NCBI GenBank assembly: GCA_024234075.1
Contig: JACKOV010000002.1
Span: forward strand, 885,001 to 949,000
DNA length: 64,000 nt
Source: Nevskiaceae bacterium
GTDB taxonomy: Bacteria; Pseudomonadota; Gammaproteobacteria; Steroidobacterales; Steroidobacteraceae
Reading direction: 5' to 3'
Shown piece after piece: positions 53,632-62,060 of this stretch. The notes beneath the pieces are model-generated. The model ran no database searches. It saw nothing but the letters and a program-made list of their open reading frames with translations, and was not told the DNA's origin. A program made the translations under genes and the position numbers. Every line of letters starts with the position of its first letter. Within the stretch, counting starts at the first letter, position 1.

Positions 53632-54093
53632 ATGGCGATCTGGAAAGAGCAGAGCACGGCTCCCGCGGCCACACCTGAACGCATTACGCCCGCGACGGCG
53701 TCAGCGCCGGCGGTCGAGCCGTCGTCGCCGGCCCCGGCTGCCGCACGGGCGGCCGTGCGCGCCGTGGAGCGGGAGTCGGTGATCGCGCCGGAACTGACCA
53801 TCGAAGGCAAAATCGAGGGCTCGGGCAATGTCCGCATTGCCGGCAAGTTCAAGGGCGACGTCAACGTCAACGGCAATCTGACGATCGAGACCAATGCTTC
53901 GCTGACCGGCCAGGTCACGGCCAAGGCGATCACGATCGCCGGCGAGTTGAACGGCAACGTGCTGGGTGCCGACAAGGTCGATCTGCTCGAGTCGGGCGTG
54001 GTCAACGGCGACATCAAGGCCGGCATGCTGACGGTTGCCGCCGGTTCGCGGATGCGCGGCCAGCTGGATTTCGGCTGGAAGGACAAGGGCTGA
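53632..54093 (+). CDS. Bactofilin (polymerising cytoskeletal protein)
   Basis: A 153-residue protein. An Ala/Pro-rich flexible N-terminus (1-45) precedes a right-handed beta-helix of short repeats (ELTIEGKIEGSGNVRIAGKF, GDVNVNGNLTIETNASLTGQ, VTAKAITIAGELNGNV), the bactofilin (DUF583) fold. Bactofilins self-assemble at the membrane and organise cell shape or wall enzymes. The start ATG has GAGGA upstream. It is followed by a zinc-ribbon protein gene with 15 bp between. Confidence 0.93.
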   Translation: MAIWKEQSTAPAATPERITPATASAPAVEPSSPAPAAARAAVRAVERESVIAPELTIEGKIEGSGNVRIAGKFKGDVNVNGNLTIETNASLTGQVTAKAITIAGELNGNVLGADKVDLLESGVVNGDIKAGMLTVAAGSRMRGQLDFGWKDKG

Positions 54094-54108
54094 ACAAAGG
54101 CCTGAACG

Positions 54109-54480
54109 ATGGCACTACCGCGCGGCGTGGGGGAGACGCGCCAATGTCCGCACTGCAAGGCGACAATCCTTGCCAGCGCGGTAGTCTGCCCGGGCTGCAA
54201 TGGTCATCTGCGTTTCGGCCCGGCTACGGGTGCGGTCGCGGGCGTGCTCCAGCCCGCGACGGTCACCGCATTCAAGATCGAAGGCAGTTTCGACAATCCC
54301 GTCGCCGGCGCACCGCGGGAGTACACGGTCGTGGTCACGATCCGCAACCAGCGGGGCGAACTCGTTGACAAGAAGATCATCGGCGTCGGTCTGCTCGACG
54401 CCGGTGATCAGCGCAGCATCACCCTGACGGTCGACATGGCGGCTCCGCCGCCGCGCAACAAGTTGCCGCCGCGGCGCTAG
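54109..54480 (+). CDS. Zinc-ribbon protein linked to bactofilin
   Basis: A 123-residue protein. CPHC and CPGC (residues about 13-16 and 27-30) make a zinc ribbon, followed by a beta-rich domain (about 50-110; EYTVVVTIRNQRGELVDKKI, a FxxAxH-like or Ig-like strand pattern) and a Pro/Arg tail. I do not recognise a named family. Its position suggests a partner or regulator of bactofilin assembly. Confidence 0.72.
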   Translation: MALPRGVGETRQCPHCKATILASAVVCPGCNGHLRFGPATGAVAGVLQPATVTAFKIEGSFDNPVAGAPREYTVVVTIRNQRGELVDKKIIGVGLLDAGDQRSITLTVDMAAPPPRNKLPPRR

Positions 54481-54663
54481 CCGGTGTTGGTGGATCCGGC
54501 AGGCATTCGCCGGAAACCGCCAGGTCCCCCTCCCCCCGCCTGACGGGCGTGGATCACGGCGATCCGGTTCGGTGGCCGAACAGCCGATGATTTTCGACCT
54601 GCCGGAATCCCGGCGGATCCACGATGCTTGGCTAGAATGGCGCCATCCAGGATGTGCGCGAGG

Positions 54664-55878
54664 ATGCCCGTGCCACTGACCAAACCCGTGATCATCGCTG
54701 GCGCCGGCCCTGTCGGTACCGTGGCGGCGCTGCGCCTCGCACAGGCCGGTATCCCGGTGCGCCTGCTGGAGGCGGCCAGCGATTTGCCGGAGACGCTGCG
54801 CGCCTCGACCTTTCATCCACCGTCGCTCGACATGCTCGAAGATCTCGGCCTCGACCGGGCGCTGATCGCCCAGGGCCTGATCTGCGATCGATACCAGTAC
54901 CGCGACCGCCGTACCGGCGAGATCGCCGAGTTCGACATGGGCGTGCTCGAGGGCGACACCCGCCATCCCTATCGGCTGCAGGCCGAGCAATGGAAGCTCG
55001 TGCATCTGATCTGGGCGGCGCTGCAGGAGCAGCATGCGCAGCGCGCCGAGTGCCACCTGAACCATGTCGTCAAGGGCGTGCATCAGACGACCGACGGGGT
55101 CGAGGTGCTGGTCTGGGAAAACGGCCAGGAGCGGCTGTTCGAGGGCGCTTACGTGATCGCCGCCGACGGCGCCGACAGCACGCTGCGCAAGGCCTGTGCG
55201 ATCCCGTTCGAGGGCTTCACCTATCCCGAGCGCTTTCTGGTCGCTTCGACGACGTTTCCGCTCGAGACCAAATTCGAGCGGCTCTCGCTGGTCAATTACC
55301 TGTCCGATCCGGAGGAATGGCTGGTGTTGCTGCGGGCGCCCTCGATGTGGCGCGTGCTGATCCCGACCGATCCGAGGATCGAGGACGATGCCTTGTTCCT
55401 CTCCGATCGCTGGATCCAGGATCGCCTGCACTACATGGCGCCGCACGATACGGACTACGAGATCGATCACCGCACGATCTATCGCGTGCACCAGCGCGTC
55501 GCCAAGACCTGGCGTCGCGGTCGCGTGCTGCTCGCCGGCGATGCCGCGCATCTCAACAATCCGCTCGGCGGCATGGGCATGAACGGCGGGATCCACGACG
55601 CCTGGAACCTCTGCGACAAGCTGATCCGGATCCACGGCGGCGCCGAGCCCGGTCCGTTGCTCGATCTCTACGATCGGCAGCGCCGCACGATCTGCACCCA
55701 GTTCGTCCAGCAGCACACCATCAACAACAAGAAATTGCTGGAATCCAAGGACCCCGACATCCAGAAGAAGCGCCAGGCGGACTACATGCGCCAGGCGGCG
55801 GATCCGGTGCTGGCCCGGCAGTTCCTGCTGCGTACTTCGATGATCCAGAGTCTGCGCGACGAGGCCGCGATCCACTGA
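54664..55878 (+). CDS. FAD-dependent monooxygenase (PheA/TfdB/UbiH class)
   Basis: A 404-residue flavoprotein hydroxylase. The N-terminal dinucleotide-binding motif is GAGPVGTVAALRLAQAG, the middle DG motif is IAADGADSTLRK, and the flavin-ribityl motif is VLLAGDAAHLNNPLGGMGMN. Class A monooxygenases with this order hydroxylate aromatic rings using NAD(P)H and oxygen. Upstream ATGs at 54652 and 54628 are alternative starts. Isolated gene; it could join the VOC and LLM enzymes in aromatic degradation, but its substrate is unknown. Confidence 0.9.
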   Translation: MPVPLTKPVIIAGAGPVGTVAALRLAQAGIPVRLLEAASDLPETLRASTFHPPSLDMLEDLGLDRALIAQGLICDRYQYRDRRTGEIAEFDMGVLEGDTRHPYRLQAEQWKLVHLIWAALQEQHAQRAECHLNHVVKGVHQTTDGVEVLVWENGQERLFEGAYVIAADGADSTLRKACAIPFEGFTYPERFLVASTTFPLETKFERLSLVNYLSDPEEWLVLLRAPSMWRVLIPTDPRIEDDALFLSDRWIQDRLHYMAPHDTDYEIDHRTIYRVHQRVAKTWRRGRVLLAGDAAHLNNPLGGMGMNGGIHDAWNLCDKLIRIHGGAEPGPLLDLYDRQRRTICTQFVQQHTINNKKLLESKDPDIQKKRQADYMRQAADPVLARQFLLRTSMIQSLRDEAAIH

Positions 55879-55939
55879 GATCGATCCGGGCGGCGGGGGG
55901 CGTGTGCCGGCGTTGCGTGGCGCCATGGAGGACAGATGG

Positions 55940-56902
55940 ATGGCAGGCAGGAACGACGGGCAGGCCGGTGGCGTGCAAGGCACGGACGCCGTGCTGATGG
56001 TCCGGCCGGCCGGCTTCGGCTTCAATCCGGATGCGGCACCGACCAATCGTCTGCAGCAACGGCCGCAAGCCGAAGCGCAGCAGGTCCAGGCGTCGGCACG
56101 GGCGGAGTTCGCCGCGTTGCACGCCGGCTTGCTGGCTGAGGGCCTGCGAGTCTGCGTGGTCGACGATACGGTCGTGCCGGCGAAGCCCGATGCCGTGTTT
56201 CCGAACAACTGGGTCAGCTTCCATGCCGACGGCACGGTGGTGCTTTATCCGCTGCAGCCGCCGAGCCGGCGAGCGGAACGGCGCGAGGCGATCATCGAGC
56301 AGGTCTGTGGCAAGCTCGGCTACCCGCTGCGCCGCCGGCTCGATCTCAGCCGGTACGAGCGCGAGGGGCGGTTCCTCGAGGGCACCGGCAGCCTGGTGCT
56401 CGATCCGCGGCAGCGGCGTGCCTATGCCTGTCTCTCGCCGCGCACCGACCAGTCGCTGCTGCACGAGTGGTGCAGCCTGCTCGACTACGAGCCGGTCGCG
56501 TTCCGGGCGACCGACGCTCACGGCGTGCCCTGGTATCACACCAACGTGATGCTGTGTATCGGCACGGCTTTCGCACTGGTCGCGGCGGAGTCGATCGAGC
56601 CTCAGGACCGCGAACGGGTGCTCGACAGCCTCGCGGCTTCGGGTCGCGAGCTGATCGAAATCGATCGTGCGGCGGTCGGCGGCTTTGCCGGCAATCTGCT
56701 CGAGCTGTCGGCCTGGGACGAGGCGCTCGGCGACATGCGCGTGCTGGTGATGTCGGCGCGCGCGCGTCGTGCGGTCGAGGGCCCGGTGTGGCAGCGGCTG
56801 TCGGCCTGTGTCGACAGCGTGCTGACGGTGCCGGTGCCGACGATCGAGCAGGTCGGCGGTGGCGGCGTGCGCTGCATGCTGGCTGAAGTCGGGATCGGCT
56901 GA
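55940..56902 (+). CDS. Amidinotransferase-fold hydrolase, CtlX-like
   Basis: A 320-residue protein of the arginine deiminase / amidinotransferase superfamily, similar to the citrulline-utilisation hydrolase CtlX: LMVRPAGFGFNPDAAPTN, AVFPNNWVSFHADGTVVLYP, LEGTGSLVLD, WYHTNVMLCIG and the catalytic Cys312 in GGGGVRCMLAE. The expected Cys-His-Glu/Asp set is present. The start at ATG 55940 is fixed by GGAGG (55927-55931). It probably hydrolyses a ureido or guanidino compound. Confidence 0.85.
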   Translation: MAGRNDGQAGGVQGTDAVLMVRPAGFGFNPDAAPTNRLQQRPQAEAQQVQASARAEFAALHAGLLAEGLRVCVVDDTVVPAKPDAVFPNNWVSFHADGTVVLYPLQPPSRRAERREAIIEQVCGKLGYPLRRRLDLSRYEREGRFLEGTGSLVLDPRQRRAYACLSPRTDQSLLHEWCSLLDYEPVAFRATDAHGVPWYHTNVMLCIGTAFALVAAESIEPQDRERVLDSLAASGRELIEIDRAAVGGFAGNLLELSAWDEALGDMRVLVMSARARRAVEGPVWQRLSACVDSVLTVPVPTIEQVGGGGVRCMLAEVGIG

Positions 56903-57025
56903 CGGTCTGCTCGCCGGCGGCCGTGGGCGCCGGCGCGAGCGCTGCCGCTGCGGACGGCCGGTGATCGTCGGTGGCATGACGGAAGCGGGCGTGGCGGCAG
57001 CCGACTCGTTAAGCTTGCAGGCATC

Positions 57026-57697
57026 ATGGACTTGCTTGTCCGCCTGCTCGGCGCCTATCTCCTCGGTTCGGTCAACGGTGCGCTGCTGGTCGGCCGGCTG
57101 GCCGGCGGTGTCGATATCCGTACCCAGGGCAGCGGCAACGCCGGTGGCACCAACGCACTGCGGACCCAGGGTCCGGCGTTCGCGTTTGCGGTGCTGCTGA
57201 TCGACATCCTCAAGGGCTGGCTGGCCGCGGCCTGGCTCGGCACCTTGCCTTTGCCGGCGCCGGTCACCTCCGCGGGAGCGGCGCTGGGCCTCGCCTGGTC
57301 GCCAGTGGTCTGTGCGCTGGCAGCGATCGTCGGTCATGTCTGGCCGCTGTTCCATGGCTTTCGTGGCGGCAAGGGCGTGGCGACGCTGCTCGGAGCGGTT
57401 GCCGGACTGGTGCCCGGCCAATTGTTCGGCGTGCTCGGTGTCTGGCTGGTCATGATGGGGCTGTTCGGCTTCGTCGGGCTCGCCTCGATCGTCGCCACGG
57501 CGGCGCTGCCGGTGTTGCTGCTGCTGCGCCCGCCACCGGGTGTCGACCTCACGCCGCTGCTCGTTTTCGGTGTCGCCTGCGCATTGCTGGTTACCTGGAC
57601 TCATCGCGGCAATCTGCAGCGCATGGGTGCCGGCAGCGAGCCGCGGTCGCGACGTCTGTGGCTACTCGGCAAGCTGCGGAGCCGGACACGGGCATGA
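57026..57697 (+). CDS. plsY: Glycerol-3-phosphate acyltransferase PlsY
   Basis: A 223-residue membrane enzyme with about six helices that transfers acyl groups from acyl phosphate to glycerol 3-phosphate, the first step of phospholipid synthesis. The three family motifs are seen: GSVNGALLVGRL, GSGNAGGTNALR and GHVWPLFHGFRGGKGVATLL. The stop overlaps the birA start by ATGA. A Ser/Gly-rich start and normal length support integrity. Confidence 0.93.
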   Translation: MDLLVRLLGAYLLGSVNGALLVGRLAGGVDIRTQGSGNAGGTNALRTQGPAFAFAVLLIDILKGWLAAAWLGTLPLPAPVTSAGAALGLAWSPVVCALAAIVGHVWPLFHGFRGGKGVATLLGAVAGLVPGQLFGVLGVWLVMMGLFGFVGLASIVATAALPVLLLLRPPPGVDLTPLLVFGVACALLVTWTHRGNLQRMGAGSEPRSRRLWLLGKLRSRTRA

Positions 57698-58734
57698 ACG
57701 ACAAGGAGACGAATCCACGCGGCGGCTCGACGGTGCCTTGGCCGGCCCAGCGGACGTTTGCAGCGCTGGCCGATGGCGAGCTTCATTCGGGCGAGTCGCT
57801 GGCGGCTGCCGCAGGCGTGACTCGCAGCGCCGTCTGGAAATCGATCAAAGCGCTGCGCGAACTCGGCCTGCAGATCGAAGCCGGTACTCACCGGGGCTAC
57901 CGGCTCGTGCACCGGTGCGAGGCGCTGGAGGCCGCCGCGATCCGCCGCGCCATCGCACCGGCCTGGCAAGCGGCGCTGCGCGGGCTAGAGGTCGAATGGA
58001 CCTTGCCGTCGAGCAATGCGGCGCTGCTGGCGCGGCCGCCACCGCCACCCGGCAGTTGCGATGCGTTGTTCGTCGAGCACCAGACCGCTGGCCGCGGTCG
58101 CCGGGGGCGCAGCTGGCTGGCGCCGCTTGGCGGCAGTCTTGCGGTATCGTTGGCGACCAGCTTTGATCCGTTGCCGCGTGATCCGGCGGCCTTGTCGCTG
58201 GTCATCGGCGTGTGCACATTGCGTGCGCTGTCGCGCAGTGGCGCCCGGGGCCTGCAGCTCAAGTGGCCGAACGATCTAGGCAACGCGGATGGCAAAGTCG
58301 GCGGCATCCTGATCGAGCTGCGTGCCGAAGCCGGTGGGCCAGCCCAGGTAGTGATTGGCGTCGGTTTGAATCTGCGGCTCGATGCGACCGCGCGGGCCGC
58401 CGTGGCGGCGACTGGTACGGCCGCCGCGGACCTGGCTTCGAACGGCGTCGATCCGGCGGCACGCAATGCGATCGCCGGTGCGCTGCTCGAGGAGTATCTG
58501 CGCGGCATCGCGGGTTTCGTCGAGCAGGGCTTCGCGCCGTTCGCCGCAGAATGGGCCGCAGCCGATGCGTTGCGTGACCGGCCGGTGCGCGTCAGTGGCG
58601 CGATCGGGGAGGTCGTCGGGATCGCCCGCGGCATCGATGCCACCGGTGCGTTGCGCCTCGAATGCGCTGACGGGCAGGTCGTGTCGATCGTGTCCGGCGA
58701 AGTGTCAGTGCGGCCGGTGGAGTCCTCTACATGA
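57694..58734 (+). CDS. birA: Biotin-[acetyl-CoA-carboxylase] ligase/biotin repressor
   Basis: A 346-residue bifunctional protein. The N-terminal winged helix (about 15-75; SLAAAAGVTRSAVWKSIKAL) would bind the biotin operator. The central ligase domain has GRGRRGRSW, KWPNDLGNADGKVGGILIEL and VIGVGLNL, and a C-terminal SH3-like domain follows. It activates biotin and attaches it to carboxylases. The ATGA overlap with plsY sets the start; it couples in the same way to coaX. Confidence 0.94.
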   Translation: MNDKETNPRGGSTVPWPAQRTFAALADGELHSGESLAAAAGVTRSAVWKSIKALRELGLQIEAGTHRGYRLVHRCEALEAAAIRRAIAPAWQAALRGLEVEWTLPSSNAALLARPPPPPGSCDALFVEHQTAGRGRRGRSWLAPLGGSLAVSLATSFDPLPRDPAALSLVIGVCTLRALSRSGARGLQLKWPNDLGNADGKVGGILIELRAEAGGPAQVVIGVGLNLRLDATARAAVAATGTAAADLASNGVDPAARNAIAGALLEEYLRGIAGFVEQGFAPFAAEWAAADALRDRPVRVSGAIGEVVGIARGIDATGALRLECADGQVVSIVSGEVSVRPVESST

Positions 58735-59567
58735 CCGCACGCCAGGTGACGGTGCGGCTGCTGATCGATGTCGGCAATACGCGGCTCAAATGGGCACGGT
58801 TGCGCGGAAGCCGGCTCGGGCCGATGCATGCCGCAGCGCATGCCGGCTGGAGTAGTGACGACTATCGTCGGGCCCTGGCGCCGGCGTTGCGGGATGTCGA
58901 GGCGGTCGAGATCGTCAGTGTTGCCGGCGCGCGGGTCGACCGGGCGCTGACGCGGGCGAGCCGAGCGCTGTGCCGCGCCGCGCCGCGCTTCGTCAGTTCG
59001 ACGCGTCGCGCCGCCGGGGTCAGCAATGGCTATCGTGAGGTCTGGCGGCTCGGTGCGGATCGCTGGGTGGCGGCAATCGGTGGCTGGCATCTGCCGGCGC
59101 GTCGCGGTCGATCGGTCTGCGTGGTTGATATCGGCACGGCGACCACGATCGATCTGGTGGACGAGCAGGGGCGGCATCGCGGCGGCACGATCGTGCCGGG
59201 TCCGGCGTTGATGGTATCGAGCCTGCTGCAGGGGACGCGTGGTATCCAGCGCCGCGCGGTCGGTGCGGCGGCGACGAATGTGCCGCCGGCGCCGTTCGCG
59301 CGCTCGACCCGGGCAGCGCTGGAGGCCGGCGCCTATCATGCGGTGGCCGCGCTGATCGATCGCGCTGTCGACGCTGCGCGGCAGCTCACCGGCCGACGGC
59401 CGTTGTTGCTGCTGACCGGTGGCGCTGCGCCGGCCATCGCGCGGCATGTGAGGCGGCCGCATGTGGTGGTTCCCGATCTGGTGCTGCGCGGCCTGGTCGC
59501 GCTGGTGGACGCATCACCGTTGCCGCCGCGTCGGATGAGAGCTTCCCATCGCGGTGGCAAGTCCTAG
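58731..59567 (+). CDS. coaX: Type III pantothenate kinase
   Basis: A 278-residue enzyme that phosphorylates pantothenate in CoA synthesis. ATP and pantothenate motifs of the ASKHA-fold family are present: DVGNTRLKWARL at the N-terminus, VVDIGTATTIDLVDEQG, GGTIVPGPALM and LLTGGAAPA. The start overlaps birA by ATGA. birA-coaX-SPOR is a common gammaproteobacterial order. Confidence 0.94.
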   Translation: MTARQVTVRLLIDVGNTRLKWARLRGSRLGPMHAAAHAGWSSDDYRRALAPALRDVEAVEIVSVAGARVDRALTRASRALCRAAPRFVSSTRRAAGVSNGYREVWRLGADRWVAAIGGWHLPARRGRSVCVVDIGTATTIDLVDEQGRHRGGTIVPGPALMVSSLLQGTRGIQRRAVGAAATNVPPAPFARSTRAALEAGAYHAVAALIDRAVDAARQLTGRRPLLLLTGGAAPAIARHVRRPHVVVPDLVLRGLVALVDASPLPPRRMRASHRGGKS

Positions 59568-59578
59568 AATCGTCGCCT

Positions 59579-60337
59579 ATGCGCATCGTCTTTTTCGGTT
59601 TGCTGCTCGTCAATCTGCTGGTTTTCGGCTGGTCGCAGTGGCTCGCGCCCGCGCCGGCCGCGCCGCTGGTCGCGTCGCCGCCGGAGTCGGTGACGACTAC
59701 CCGGATCCTGCTGGCGAACGAGCCACCGCCAGCATCGTTCGGAGCGGCGGCGCCGGTTGCGGCGGCCGGTTCGGGTTCCGCTGGCTCCGCGGGAAGCGCC
59801 GCAACGGCCGACAGTGGGGGTGCGACAAGCGCTGCGTTGGCGACACCGGCGGTTGCCCGCCGCTGTGTCTCCATCGGTCCATTTGCTGATGCGGAGCGGA
59901 CTGCAGAGGTCACGGCGATGCTGCAACAGGACGGCTACCAGCCGCGCCAGCGTACTGCGAGTGGCCCGGTGCCGGACAGCTACATGGTCGTGATCCGCCG
60001 GCTGAAGAACGAGGCCGATCAGGCACGCGTCATCGGCCGCCTCAATCGCGGCGGACTCGATGATGCGTTTGCGATTCCGAGGCTCGACGATGGTCATGCG
60101 GTGTCGGTAGGGCTGTTCAGCCAGCCGCGGCGGGCCGAACGGCGTGCCCTGGCCGTCGGCAAAATGGGCTTCAAGGCCGAGATCGTCGAACGTACACGAC
60201 GCGGCCGAGTCTACTGGCTCGATTTCGACCTCAAGACGCCGGCGGCCGGCACAGCCGATCCGTTCCTCGATGCTGCGGCCGATGCCTCGCGGCCGTGGCA
60301 AGTCGTGCCATGCCCCACATCCGCGACAGTCGGCTAG
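59579..60337 (+). CDS. SPOR-domain protein
   Basis: A 252-residue protein with one N-terminal membrane helix (FFGLLLVNLLVFGWSQWLA), an Ala/Ser/Gly/Pro-rich linker (about 28-92) and two SPOR-like repeats (about 95-165, SIGPFADAERTAEVTAMLQQ, and 165-235, VGLFSQPRRAERRALAV). SPOR domains bind denuded peptidoglycan at the septum. It lies 11 bp behind coaX and before tRNA-Thr, the usual order. Confidence 0.87.
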   Translation: MRIVFFGLLLVNLLVFGWSQWLAPAPAAPLVASPPESVTTTRILLANEPPPASFGAAAPVAAAGSGSAGSAGSAATADSGGATSAALATPAVARRCVSIGPFADAERTAEVTAMLQQDGYQPRQRTASGPVPDSYMVVIRRLKNEADQARVIGRLNRGGLDDAFAIPRLDDGHAVSVGLFSQPRRAERRALAVGKMGFKAEIVERTRRGRVYWLDFDLKTPAAGTADPFLDAAADASRPWQVVPCPTSATVG

Positions 60338-60353
60338 AATTCGCACCGGGTTC

Positions 60354-60428
60354 GCCGGGTTAGCACAGTGGTAGTGCAGCGGTTTTGTAAACCGTTGGTC
60401 GGGGGTTCAAATCCCTCACCCGGCACCA
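60354..60428 (+). tRNA. tRNA-Thr (anticodon TGT), CCA encoded
   Basis: The acceptor stem GCCGGGT pairs with ACCCGGC, followed by the encoded ACCA end. The D stem GCAC/GTGC, the anticodon stem GCGGT/ACCGT with loop TTTGTAA (anticodon TGT), and a T arm with TTCAAAT are all present. The usual next genes of this locus in related bacteria (more tRNAs and tuf) do not follow. Confidence 0.96.
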
Positions 60429-60443
60429 TCCGTCGATTCTGAC

Positions 60444-60489
60444 GCGGCAAGGCCGCACGCGGCATCCCTGCTGCGTGCGGCCTTGCCGC
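60444..60489. terminator. 17-bp perfect stem-loop behind tRNA-Thr
   Basis: GCGGCAAGGCCGCACGC (60444-60460) and its exact reverse complement (60473-60489) are separated by 12 bases. It starts 15 bp past the tRNA and ends 24 bp before the stop of the convergent repeat-protein gene, so it is well placed to end both transcripts. It lacks a T tract; it could also be a dispersed palindromic repeat. Confidence 0.6.
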
Positions 60490-60513
60490 CAACGGTCCCG
60501 CGACGAGGCCGGA

Positions 60514-60927
60514 TCAACGCGCGCGGCGGCGATCGACGCGGCGCTCGATGCGATTGCCACGCCTGTCCAGGCGCGCATTGATGCGATCGCCGCGGGCGTC
60601 GAGCCGGTTTTCGATGCGATCACCCCTGTTGTCCAGACGTGTGTCGATGCGGTCGCCCCGTTTGTCGAGCCGCTCGGCGTTGGCGGGGTGACCTCGCTCG
60701 GCAGCTGTGGCGGCGCGAGTGTCCAGACGTGCATCGATGCGGTCACCACGCGCGTCAAGGCGTTCGTTGATGCGCTCACCGCGAGCATCCAGTCGCGCGT
60801 CAATGCGATCGCCGCGCGCATCCAGTCGCTGGTTGGCGAGGTCGCCACGGTTCGGCTCCTGAGCGAAGGCCGGACCCACCAGCATGGCCAGCAGGCCAGA
60901 AGCGATCAGTCGAGTCGAAATTCTCAT
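60514..60927 (-). CDS. Secreted protein of 11-residue RLDxRGDRI repeats
   Basis: A 137-residue protein. A signal peptide (1-22, ending GPAFA) is followed by about eight imperfect 11-residue repeats of the form RLDARGDRIDA. After four repeats they are interrupted by an Ala-rich insert (TRAATAAERGHPANA). Alternating Arg, Asp/Glu and hydrophobic residues every 3-4 positions predict a long, highly charged helix of 11-mer (right-handed coiled-coil) type. The tail is Arg-rich. Function unknown; possibly a periplasmic spacer or wall-binding protein. Confidence 0.8.
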   Translation of the reverse strand: MRISTRLIASGLLAMLVGPAFAQEPNRGDLANQRLDARGDRIDARLDARGERINERLDARGDRIDARLDTRAATAAERGHPANAERLDKRGDRIDTRLDNRGDRIENRLDARGDRINARLDRRGNRIERRVDRRRAR

Positions 60928-61005
60928 GATATCGGTCTCCGGTTGCGAATACGTGCTTGCAGTGGATTCAACGCGGCAGCCTGCCGTTGGTTGACCGGCT
61001 TGCCG

Positions 61006-61872
61006 TCACCGTATGCGCCCCAGCGTGAGCGCCAGCCCGAACCAGGGAACGGTGCCCGCTACGTCGTCGTCGGTCATGCCGACAGTGGTGTCGATGTGCC
61101 ACTGCGCGCTCGCGTCCCAGCCCAGCGTCAGCCCCAGGCTGATGGTTTCTTCCCCGCTGAGCACATCGCGCTGCTGTTGCCCCTCCAGGGTCAGCGAATG
61201 GCGCGCGAACTGTCGGCCCAGCGTCAGCGCCAGTTCGCGATCCGGCGCGCCGATTGCGCGGGTGGCGACGGAACCGACCAGCCGCTGCAGTCGCGGGAAG
61301 CGCCGGATGTCGGCGGAGTCGAGCACCGCGCGCACGCGCGCTACACCGGAGCCATAGTCGTAGTCGAGGAAGCGCAGGCTCGCTGTCCATGGCTCCTCGC
61401 CGAAGTACGACACCTCGCCGCCGAGTCCGGTGGCGTCGATGTCCAGTTGCCGCTCGCGCTCCCGGCCCAGAACGGTGATGGCGTAGGTGACGCGTATCGC
61501 GCGATCGGCCGCCAGTGCCGCCAGCGAAAGACCCGATGCAGACACCCAGCCCAGCGTGCCGTGCAGCGCCGTGCTGCGTAACTGTCCGGAGTCCTTCCAG
61601 CGGTTGGCCGAGGCATGGGCGTAGAACGCACCGACAGCGATATCGGTGGAGGCGGAAAGGTCGCTGCCCGAGAATCCCTGTCCGTCTTGACCCGACGCGC
61701 TGCGACCTACGCCGGCGCCCAGGCTCCAGGCCTCGGTCACGGCGAACCGGCCGCTCAGATCGATGGAGGTGCCGTCGTCGCCATCCAGCAGGCCAGCCAG
61801 CGTGAGGGACCCCGCCTGTACGGGCAGGACCATGCTGGCCGCTGCCGCCGCGAACCAGCGCAGGCGTTTCAT
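61006..61872 (-). CDS. Predicted outer-membrane beta-barrel protein
   Basis: A 288-residue protein with a signal peptide (MKRLRWFAAAAASMVLPVQA) and many alternating-residue strands with aromatic girdle positions (FAVTEAWSLGAGVG, IAVGAFYAHASANRW, ELALTLGRQFARHSLTLEG, ISLGLTLGWD, PWFGLALTLG), as in small barrels. The ATG at 61872 has GGGAGCGAAG upstream. No named family is recognised. It is transcribed toward the repeat-protein gene 78 bp downstream on the same strand; the two might form one envelope unit. Confidence 0.65.
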   Translation of the reverse strand: MKRLRWFAAAAASMVLPVQAGSLTLAGLLDGDDGTSIDLSGRFAVTEAWSLGAGVGRSASGQDGQGFSGSDLSASTDIAVGAFYAHASANRWKDSGQLRSTALHGTLGWVSASGLSLAALAADRAIRVTYAITVLGRERERQLDIDATGLGGEVSYFGEEPWTASLRFLDYDYGSGVARVRAVLDSADIRRFPRLQRLVGSVATRAIGAPDRELALTLGRQFARHSLTLEGQQQRDVLSGEETISLGLTLGWDASAQWHIDTTVGMTDDDVAGTVPWFGLALTLGRIR

Positions 61873-62060
61873 GGTGTCTTCGCTCCCCGGGTTACCCACT
61901 CCATGTCAACGCATGGCGGGTTGCTGCGTTGACATGGGGTCTAGGTGAGCGAATATGTCATGTATATCTCGCAGTGGCCGTGACCCGTGTCAACGGGCGA
62001 CACCCGGCCGCGTTGTACCTCTGCGTGACACCGCCCTACACCTATTGCGAAGGTCTGGTC

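Noticed and set aside
54115..57604. Long minus-strand frames across the FAD monooxygenase, CtlX-like and plsY genes
   Set aside because: They oppose well-supported genes and lack recognisable motifs.
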